From the NCBI GenBank assembly GCA_030671465.1, contig DAOVIP010000175.1:1-5067 (forward strand): 5,067 bases of DNA. The letters run 5' to 3'. The DNA comes from Candidatus Aminicenantota bacterium. GTDB taxonomy: Bacteria; Acidobacteriota; Aminicenantia; UBA2199. Under the pieces are notes generated by a model. It was not told the DNA's origin. It saw only the letters and a program-made list of their open reading frames with translations, and did no database searches. The translations under genes were made by a program, and so were the position numbers. Every line of letters begins with the position of its first letter. Position 1 is the first letter of the stretch. Positions 1-5,067 of the stretch are shown here, one piece after another.

Positions 1-177
1 ATACTTGTAGTGGGGATGGGTTTTTATGGAATCATGAAAGTACCCCGCAGCACCATTGATGATATTTCAGGCAGAGGGATTGAAGTTCGGATTGAAAAAA
101 CCAAAAATGCGGTTGCTCTGTTTAATGAACTGAGGATTAAAAAAAAAGTAATTGCTGCGCTTCATCTGACCTGTTAA
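1..177 (+). CDS. Mth938-like (DUF498) domain protein, 3' end only
   Basis: The window opens inside this gene. Frame 1 reads without interruption for 58 codons to a TAA at 175-177, and the true start lies to the left. The visible part matches the C-terminal half of Mth938-like proteins (Pfam DUF498; relatives are archaeal Mth938 and human AAMDC/NDUFAF3). It begins with a strand and glycine turn (ILVVGMGFYGIMKVP), continues with GIEVRIEKTKNAVALFNEL, and closes with the family's typical tail AALHLTC. Members are usually about 110-125 residues, so roughly half is missing. The family has a compact alpha/beta fold. Its bacterial biochemical role is not established, so no pathway is assigned. The gene converges with the acyltransferase gene on the other strand across a 43-base gap. 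The family call is from recognised motifs and is fairly sure; the function is unknown. Confidence 0.85.
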   Translation: MLVVGMGFYGIMKVPRSTIDDISGRGIEVRIEKTKNAVALFNELRIKKKVIAALHLTC

Positions 178-220
178 TTACTCGATTCAAATACTGAAAT
201 TTTATAGTCTAGATCTGTGA
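178..220. other. Short convergent intergenic gap, no clear terminator
   Basis: This AT-rich stretch separates the stop codons of two converging genes. I looked for a GC-rich stem followed by a T-run on either strand and found only short palindromes (TCTAGA, AGATCT) and a weak ACT/AGT pairing. Transcript ends here may rely on Rho or lie inside the opposite gene. Confidence 0.5.
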
Positions 221-895
221 TTATTTCTTATAAATGGCTTCGGTTTGTTGTTCCAGCCGGACCATCCGTTCCTGCAATTCCGTTTTCAGAATGGTCAGGT
301 GTTGCTCTTTGTTCTGCCCTTTCTCTGTAGGAGGCAGTATTATGGGTTCTCCGTAGGAAAAGGTGATATGGCTGAAGGGCAGGGGAATCATGAACCGATC
401 CCAGGTTTTTTTAAAAACTTTCACCCGGCTGGAATGCCAGCTGATGGGTACAATGGCGGAATGGGTCTTGAGAGCCAGCAGAATGGTTCCGTCCTTTATC
501 TCCCTTAGCGGGCCCCTGGGTCCGTCCGCGGTGATCAAAATATCTGATTTTTCGGTTTTGAGGGATTCCAGTAATTTCAAAAATGCCCTGGCCCCGCCAC
601 TGGAGGATGAACCCCGGATCGGATTCATGCCGAATTCTTCGGCAATCTGGGACACGATCTCTCCGTCTCTGGAATGGGAAATCAGTGGTCTGGCCCCGCT
701 GTGTTTGAATCGGAAAATAACAAAGAATATATGGCGGTGCCAGAAGGTGAATATAATGGGGATATTGTTTTCTCTTAAAGCCCGGATATGGGCTTGATTG
801 GCTATATGAATCCGGCAGGTTTTTATAATGGCATTGATCAGGAATTTTGCAGCTTTTCTCAGAAAAAAATATTTAGGAGTCGGGTGTGATCTCAT
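221..895 (-). CDS. DUF374 lysophospholipid-type acyltransferase
   Basis: This 224-residue protein matches the DUF374 branch of the lysophospholipid acyltransferase (LPLAT) superfamily, near the usual length of about 200-230 residues. Family blocks appear in order: FTFWHRH with W52-H53 (the likely catalytic histidine), SRDGE at 75-79, RGSSSSGG at 94-101, ADGPRGP at 123-129, a VP element at 149-150, then WDRF at 165-168 and PLPF at 171-174. The classic H-x4-D spacing is not seen after H53 or H55; Phe and Ile fill the Asp positions. Known LPLATs transfer acyl chains from acyl-ACP or acyl-CoA to membrane lipids, and some DUF374 relatives have been linked to late lipid A acylation. The exact substrate here is unknown. 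The N-terminus is basic and moderately hydrophobic, fitting association with the inner face of the cytoplasmic membrane. The ATG at 895-893 is fixed by an in-frame TAA just two codons upstream. Its Shine-Dalgarno is poor, so translation is probably coupled to the overlapping upstream regulator gene. Confidence 0.88.
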   Translation of the reverse strand: MRSHPTPKYFFLRKAAKFLINAIIKTCRIHIANQAHIRALRENNIPIIFTFWHRHIFFVIFRFKHSGARPLISHSRDGEIVSQIAEEFGMNPIRGSSSSGGARAFLKLLESLKTEKSDILITADGPRGPLREIKDGTILLALKTHSAIVPISWHSSRVKVFKKTWDRFMIPLPFSHITFSYGEPIILPPTEKGQNKEQHLTILKTELQERMVRLEQQTEAIYKK

Positions 896-2237
896 ATTCT
901 TTTATTTTATCCAGCAATGTTTTATAACTGATTTGAAGCATTTCCGCGGCCCGGGTTTTGTTGAAATTGACTTCCTGCAATACCTTCTTGAGCTTAATTT
1001 TCTCAACCAGTTTAACTGCTCTGGAACTGACCTGTTTAAGGCTGCCATGGAAATCGAAATCCTCGTTGAGCTGCAACGATTTTTCCGGAAGTATGATGTC
1101 AGTCTCGGTGATTTCATCGGTTTCGGCAATGATGACTGCCCTTTCAATGGTATTCTGTAATTCCCGGACATTACCGGGCCAGTGGTAATTCATCAGTTTG
1201 TTTCTGGCTTTTTGGGTTAGGGGGAGTTCATGTTTATTTAATTCAATGACAAATTTCTTGATGAAATAATCGGCCAGAAGTGAAATATCACTTTCTCTTT
1301 CCCTCAAGGGGGGCAGCCTCAGGGGAAATACATTGATTCTGAAATAGAGGTCCTTGCGGAAACGGCCATTGGCCACTTCCTGCTCAATGGGTTTATTGGT
1401 AGCGAAAATAAACCGGATATCCAGATCCTGTTGCAGGTTACCGCCGATTCGGCTGACTTTTTTATCCTCGATGACTCTCAGAATTTTTCCTTGCAGGTTG
1501 AAGGGTAGATCGCCGATTTCATCCAGAAAAAAAGTACCGCCCTGAGTGAGTTCCAGTTTCCCCGATTGGCGGACATAGGCATCGGTGTAGGAACCCTTTT
1601 CATGGCCAAAGAGTTCATTTTCCAACAGATTATCTGGGATGGATGCAGAATTGATGGCCATGAAGGGCTTGGATTTGCGGGGACTCAGGTTGTGGATGGC
1701 TCGGGCAAATAGTTCTTTCCCGGTTCCGCTTTCACCCAGAAGCAATACCGGTGTGTTGGTAACTGCCACCTGTTTCAGTTTTTCTGCCTCCTGCAAGATT
1801 TTCGGGCTGTTACCGATAATCTTGGATTCTCCCAGGGCTGATGAATAGGCCTCTTTGAAAATAATATTTTCCCGGAGTATCCGGGTGGATTCCAGTGCTT
1901 TTTGAATGATGAGCAGCAGATATTCCGGATCCACAGGTTTGGCGATAAAATCAAAAGCCCCTTCCTTGATGGCCTCTACGGCCTGTTCTATGGAGCCATA
2001 AGCGGTCAGTATAATAAAGGGAATTTTATTGGATTTGATTTTTTTAAAGAAGCTCAGTCCATCCATATCCGGAAGTTGAAGGTCTGAAACAATGACTGAA
2101 AAGTGGGTCTTTTGCAGAAACAACAATGCGGTTTTGACATCTTCTGCGATTTCAACACCATAGCCCTTTTCCGAGATGATGTTATCCAGCATCTCCCGCA
2201 TTGAGCGGTTATCTTCAACCACCAGTATTTTTTCCAT
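873..2237 (-). CDS. NtrC-family sigma-54-dependent response regulator
   Basis: This is a complete 454-residue bacterial enhancer-binding protein, a usual length for NtrC-type regulators, numbered here from the ATG at 2237. The receiver domain (about 1-120) has the acidic pair E8-D9, phospho-acceptor D52 in VSDLQLPDMDG, T78 and K100. The AAA+ domain (about 135-365) has Walker A GESGTGKE at 168-175, Walker B GGTFFLDE at 233-240, arginine-finger region GRFRKDLYFR at 291-300 and sensor-II-type WPGNVREL at 353-360. A Fis-type helix-turn-helix follows (about 416-450, NKTRAAEMLQISYKTLLDKI). The sigma-54 contact loop reads GSYTDA (215-220) rather than GAFTGA. An in-frame TTG at 2243 could add two residues, but ATG 2237 is preferred: the protein then begins MEKILVVEDN like its relatives, and the predicted transcript starts near 2240. 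No partner histidine kinase lies in the window. The 3' end overlaps the acyltransferase gene by 23 bases. The class is certain; target genes and signal are unknown. Confidence 0.96.
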   Translation of the reverse strand: MEKILVVEDNRSMREMLDNIISEKGYGVEIAEDVKTALLFLQKTHFSVIVSDLQLPDMDGLSFFKKIKSNKIPFIILTAYGSIEQAVEAIKEGAFDFIAKPVDPEYLLLIIQKALESTRILRENIIFKEAYSSALGESKIIGNSPKILQEAEKLKQVAVTNTPVLLLGESGTGKELFARAIHNLSPRKSKPFMAINSASIPDNLLENELFGHEKGSYTDAYVRQSGKLELTQGGTFFLDEIGDLPFNLQGKILRVIEDKKVSRIGGNLQQDLDIRFIFATNKPIEQEVANGRFRKDLYFRINVFPLRLPPLRERESDISLLADYFIKKFVIELNKHELPLTQKARNKLMNYHWPGNVRELQNTIERAVIIAETDEITETDIILPEKSLQLNEDFDFHGSLKQVSSRAVKLVEKIKLKKVLQEVNFNKTRAAEMLQISYKTLLDKIKEYEITPDS

Positions 2238-2246
2238 CTTCAATTC

Positions 2247-2275
2247 ATTATAACGGATATGGCAATTTTTATCAA
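2247..2275 (-). promoter_or_regulatory. Sigma-70-type promoter of the regulator-acyltransferase unit
   Basis: On the minus strand there is a TTGATA -35 box (2275-2270), a 17-base spacer (2269-2253) and a perfect TATAAT -10 box (2252-2247). The predicted start, about seven bases beyond the -10 box, falls near 2240, only about three bases before the regulator ATG at 2237. The mRNA would be effectively leaderless, in line with the lack of a usable Shine-Dalgarno: GAAG directly abuts the ATG. The match to consensus is strong, but activity is inferred. Confidence 0.68.
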
Positions 2276-2322
2276 AAAAAGGCGGGCGGAATCGTGAATT
2301 GTCTTTTTCCGGTAAACCATTT

Positions 2323-2350
2323 TTGTTTTTTTTTCGTTATATGATATGAC
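2323..2350 (+). promoter_or_regulatory. Weak candidate promoter for the DUF5916 gene
   Basis: A TTGTTT element (2323-2328) and TATGAC (2345-2350), 16 bases apart, would start transcription near 2357 and give a leader of about 30 bases. Each box matches the sigma-70 consensus only partly (3/6 and 4/6), and the -35 lies in a T-rich tract that supplies such matches by chance. No Bacteroidetes-type TAnnTTTG box was seen. This is the best candidate only; the real promoter may differ. Confidence 0.22.
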
Positions 2351-2374
2351 ATTAAATCCAAATACAAGATAAAC

Positions 2375-2380
2375 AGGTGA
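2375..2380 (+). promoter_or_regulatory. Shine-Dalgarno site of the DUF5916 gene
   Basis: AGGTGA lies six bases before the ATG at 2387, an ideal spacing. Its TGA is also an in-frame stop just upstream of the start, so the gene cannot extend further left. The site and the signal peptide that follows agree on this start. Confidence 0.8.
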
Positions 2381-2386
2381 CAACAA

Positions 2387-5041
2387 ATGAAATGTAAATG
2401 TTTGTTGATAGTGGCTCTCTTTTTTCAATTAAACATGGTTTCAACCGCAGCGGAAACCGATAATCCAGCGGTTGTAAAAGCAGTGCGGCTGACCGAACTT
2501 GTAAAAATCGATGGTGTCCTGGATGAGTCGGTATGGAAAACTCCGGGGTATACTCATTTTTTTCAGCGGGATCCCAATGAAGGTGAAAAAGGTACGGAAA
2601 AAACCATTTTCTGGGTAGCCTATGATGATGAATGCCTCTATGTGGCCGCTCGCATGTTTGATAGCGAGCCGGATAAAATCATCAGTCGCCTGGGACGGCG
2701 GGATGATTTTGTTGAATCGGACTGGTTTGCCTTTTCCATCGATCCCTATTTTGACAAACGAAGCGGATTTCGTTTTGGTGTGAATCCGGCCGGCAGCATC
2801 ATGGATCAAGCCCTGTTTAACGATGAATGGGATGATGAGACCTGGGACGGGATCTGGGAAAGTGCGGCCATTATTGATGATCAGGGCTGGACAGTTGAGA
2901 TGCGGATTCCCTTCCATCAGTTGAGATTTAAAAAAAAGGCGGAATATGTATGGGGCATCAATGTGCACCGCATCATCAAAAGAAAGAATGAGGAACTGTG
3001 GTATGCACTGGTCAAAAAAGATGACAGTGGTTATGTATCGCGCTTTGCCCGGCTGGAAGGGATCAAGGATATTCATCCCGGCCGTCATATCGAGTTGCTG
3101 CCCTATGTAGCCGGAGCTGCGGAATTCAGTCCTGAAGATGAAGATGATCCCTTTGATTCGGGTCAGAATTTTATCTCTAATGTCGGCATCGATTTCAAGG
3201 TCGGTTTGAAAAGCAACCTGATCCTGGATGCCACGGTGAATCCCGATTTTGGCCAGGTTGAAGTGGATCCGGCGGTTATCAACCTGACAGCGTATGAGAC
3301 CTATTATGATGAAAAGCGACCTTTTTTCATCGAAGGAGCTAACATATTCCGTTTTGGCCAAGGGGGTGCCCGGGATTTCTGGAGCTTTGGCTGGGGAAAT
3401 CCCGCTTTCTTCTACAGCCGGCGGATCGGCCGTGCGCCCCAGGGCCTGGATTACCTGGATTATGACTATATTGATTCACCGGTCTGGACCACCATTCTGA
3501 CCGCAGCCAAGTTAACCGGAGAAATTGGCAAGGGCTGGAAAATGGGATTTTTAAATGCCCTGACTACCCGGGAATATGCCGAGATCGACCTGGGAGGGGA
3601 CCAGTCCACCCGGGAGGTAGAGCCCTTTACCTACTATGGCGTGTTGCGAACCCAGAAAGAGTTCAATGAGGGCAGGCAGGGACTGGGCCTGATTGCCACT
3701 TCGGTGGTCCGGGACCTGAAAACGGATGATTTGGTCGATTATTTGAATAACAAAGCCTTCAGTCTGGCCATTGACGGCTGGACCTTCCTGGATAAGGAGA
3801 AGGTCTGGGTGGTGACCGGTTGGCTGGGTGGGACAACCGTATCCGGAAGCACTGATGCCATCACCGAATTGCAGGAATCCTCACTTCATTATTATCAGCG
3901 GCCCGATGCCGAACATATAGAGCTTGATGAAGAAGCCACCTCCCTGAGTGGCTGGGCAGGTCGTTTTACTATTAATAAGCAGAAGGGTAATATTATGCTC
4001 AATGCGGCGGTCGGGGCCATCTCCCCGGGATTTGACAGCACAGACCTGGGTTTTCAGTGGAACGGGGATTATATAAACGGACATCTGGGGCTGGGCTACC
4101 GCTGGCTGAAACCCGGGAAAATATTCCGAACCGCCTGGATTATCGGTGCCACCAACCGCAACTATGATTTTGGCGGCATTAAAACCGGTGAAGATTATTA
4201 TCTCCTGGGAGGCGGTCAATTCAAAAATTACTGGGGCGGTGAAGTGCTGACTGCCTATTCAGCGGAGGCCCTGTCTAATAACCTGACCAGGGGTGGCCCC
4301 CTTATGATTCATCCCTCATTCGTGTTTACCCGGATGAATTTTTATTCCGATGACCGAAAACCGGTGGTGGGATCTATTTTCGGAACCTATTTTGAGAATA
4401 CGGCTGGTTCCCATTCCTGGACTGCCAGCTTAAGATTAAAGATAAAACCCAGCAGCAATTTGTCAATTTCCCTAGGGCCCGGCTATAACTATAATCATTT
4501 AGTATCCCAGTGGGTGGACAATTTTGACGATAGCCTGATGACCGACACCTATGGCATCCGGTCCGTATTCGCCACCCTGGAGCAAAAAACCCTCTATGCT
4601 GAAATCCGTTTGAACTGGACCTTCACCCCCAAGCTCAGCCTGCAGGTGTATTTACAGCCCTTTATTGCCAATGGACAATACAGCGGTTTCAAAGAACTGG
4701 CTCAGCCCGAAACCTTTAATTTCAATGAGTACGGACAGAACGGCTCGACCATCAGCTATGACGAAGAGTACGACGAATATTTCATTGACCCCGATGGTCC
4801 CGGGGCAGCCGAGGGCTTCTATGTGGAAAATCCCGATTTCAATTTCAAATCCCTCCGGGGTACTGCTGTGCTGCGCTGGGAATTTCGTCCCGGTTCCATC
4901 CTTTACCTGGTCTGGACCCAGAACCGTTCCGATGATTCCAATCCCGGAAATTTTCAATTTGGCCGGGAGATCGGGGATATGTTTTCTGCTTCAGGTTACA
5001 ATGTATTCATGATCAAATTTTCTTACCGTTTCCAGTTGTAA
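2387..5041 (+). CDS. Exported CBM9-like / DUF5916 outer-membrane beta-barrel protein
   Basis: This complete 884-residue protein falls at the upper end of the length I expect for DUF5916 proteins. Residues 1-21 form a Sec signal peptide: Lys2 and Lys4, a hydrophobic stretch LLIVALFF, and a likely cleavage around VSTAA. Cys3 and Cys5 are too near the N-terminus for a lipobox. Residues about 28-225 form a CBM9-like beta-sandwich, marked by VKIDGVLDESVW (39-50), FWVAYDDECLYVAARMFD and the later WTVEMRIPF. The rest is DUF5916. Its hallmark is NPDFGQVEVDPAVINL (285-300) followed by DEKRPFFIEG (308-317), then YSRRIGR (343-349). The second half has the alternating aromatic/polar strands of a beta-barrel and ends in the family-like segment YNVFMIKFSYRFQL, a plausible outer-membrane insertion signal. 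No catalytic residues are recognised. The family is often annotated as carbohydrate-binding or hydrolase, but its function is not established; surface glycan handling is only a guess. It is transcribed divergently from the NtrC-type regulator. The next gene is outside the window. Confidence 0.93.
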   Translation: MKCKCLLIVALFFQLNMVSTAAETDNPAVVKAVRLTELVKIDGVLDESVWKTPGYTHFFQRDPNEGEKGTEKTIFWVAYDDECLYVAARMFDSEPDKIISRLGRRDDFVESDWFAFSIDPYFDKRSGFRFGVNPAGSIMDQALFNDEWDDETWDGIWESAAIIDDQGWTVEMRIPFHQLRFKKKAEYVWGINVHRIIKRKNEELWYALVKKDDSGYVSRFARLEGIKDIHPGRHIELLPYVAGAAEFSPEDEDDPFDSGQNFISNVGIDFKVGLKSNLILDATVNPDFGQVEVDPAVINLTAYETYYDEKRPFFIEGANIFRFGQGGARDFWSFGWGNPAFFYSRRIGRAPQGLDYLDYDYIDSPVWTTILTAAKLTGEIGKGWKMGFLNALTTREYAEIDLGGDQSTREVEPFTYYGVLRTQKEFNEGRQGLGLIATSVVRDLKTDDLVDYLNNKAFSLAIDGWTFLDKEKVWVVTGWLGGTTVSGSTDAITELQESSLHYYQRPDAEHIELDEEATSLSGWAGRFTINKQKGNIMLNAAVGAISPGFDSTDLGFQWNGDYINGHLGLGYRWLKPGKIFRTAWIIGATNRNYDFGGIKTGEDYYLLGGGQFKNYWGGEVLTAYSAEALSNNLTRGGPLMIHPSFVFTRMNFYSDDRKPVVGSIFGTYFENTAGSHSWTASLRLKIKPSSNLSISLGPGYNYNHLVSQWVDNFDDSLMTDTYGIRSVFATLEQKTLYAEIRLNWTFTPKLSLQVYLQPFIANGQYSGFKELAQPETFNFNEYGQNGSTISYDEEYDEYFIDPDGPGAAEGFYVENPDFNFKSLRGTAVLRWEFRPGSILYLVWTQNRSDDSNPGNFQFGREIGDMFSASGYNVFMIKFSYRFQL

Positions 5042-5067
5042 AGGAAATCTTCCTGGCTATTTAAATA
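5042..5067. other. Non-coding tail with a small inverted repeat
   Basis: Directly after the DUF5916 stop, AGGAA (5042-5046) and TTCCT (5050-5054) can pair over a three-base loop. The stem has only five pairs and is not followed by a T-run, so it is not a convincing intrinsic terminator. The window ends 13 bases later. Confidence 0.3.

Noticed and set aside
828..1160. 110-codon plus-strand open frame over the regulator and acyltransferase overlap
   Set aside because: It is antisense to two genes with strong family motifs and shows no domain of its own. The other plus-strand frames in 245-2087 were dismissed for the same reason.
2260..2275. Possible sigma-54 -24 element TGGCA upstream of the DUF5916 gene
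   Set aside because: The required GC at the -12 position is CA here, and the stretch overlaps the much better leftward sigma-70 promoter.
2317..2334. T-rich tract as an intrinsic terminator
   Set aside because: No GC-rich stem-loop precedes it, and it lies between divergent gene starts where a terminator is not expected. It is more likely AT-rich promoter DNA.
2240..2428. 62-codon minus-strand open frame across the divergent intergenic region
   Set aside because: It starts inside the 5' end of the DUF5916 gene, runs through promoter sequence, is Lys/Phe-rich because of the A/T tracts, and has no recognisable domain or ribosome site.
2441..3361. 306-codon open frame on the minus strand opposite the DUF5916 gene
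   Set aside because: It lies entirely antisense to a well-supported gene, its translation matches no family I recognise, and it lacks a convincing start signal. It is explained by the codon use of the sense gene.
3881..4219. 112-codon minus-strand frame, and similar ones at 4652-4957 (minus) and 4665-5012 (plus)
   Set aside because: All lie within the DUF5916 reading frame, whose hallmark motifs continue unbroken through these regions. They are out-of-frame shadows.
1..5067. Search for a novel system: repeats, CRISPR, IS ends, tRNA, structured RNA, toxin-antitoxin or defence genes
   Set aside because: Four recognisable genes cover nearly all of the window. No gap exceeds about 150 bases and no repeated or inverted long sequence was seen, so nothing supports such a claim.

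Overview
The window reads as an ordinary chromosomal segment of a Gram-negative, didermic bacterium. No mobile element, CRISPR array, RNA gene or phage signature was seen. The clearest lineage hint is the large DUF5916 outer-membrane protein, a family common in Bacteroidetes, Ignavibacteria, Calditrichaeota, KSB1-like candidate phyla, Gemmatimonadetes and Acidobacteria. With the Mth938-like and DUF374 proteins this suggests, as an inference only, an FCB-group or related uncultured lineage.

Layout. Bases 1-177 hold the 3' end of a rightward gene for an Mth938-like (DUF498) protein. A 43-base convergent gap with no clear terminator follows. Bases 221-2237 carry a leftward two-gene unit, transcribed from right to left. 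Its first gene is a complete NtrC-type response regulator (receiver, AAA+ and Fis-type HTH domains). Its second is a DUF374 lysophospholipid-type acyltransferase whose start lies 23 bases inside the regulator gene. A divergent intergenic region of about 150 bases (2238-2386) carries a near-consensus sigma-70 promoter for the leftward unit. That promoter sits so close to the regulator ATG that the mRNA should be almost leaderless. Bases 2387-5041 hold a complete rightward 884-residue exported protein with an N-terminal CBM9-like domain and a C-terminal DUF5916 beta-barrel. The last 26 bases are non-coding.

How the parts may fit. Two of the four genes concern the cell envelope: a membrane-lipid or lipid A-type acyltransferase and an outer-membrane barrel. 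The regulator is co-transcribed with the first and divergent from the second, so envelope-related control is plausible. However, no canonical -24/-12 sigma-54 site is visible in the intergenic region, and no partner histidine kinase is in the window. I found no convincing evidence of a new biological system. The points most worth checking are the near-leaderless promoter, the divergent GAFTGA loop (GSYTDA) of the regulator, and the tight regulator-acyltransferase overlap.
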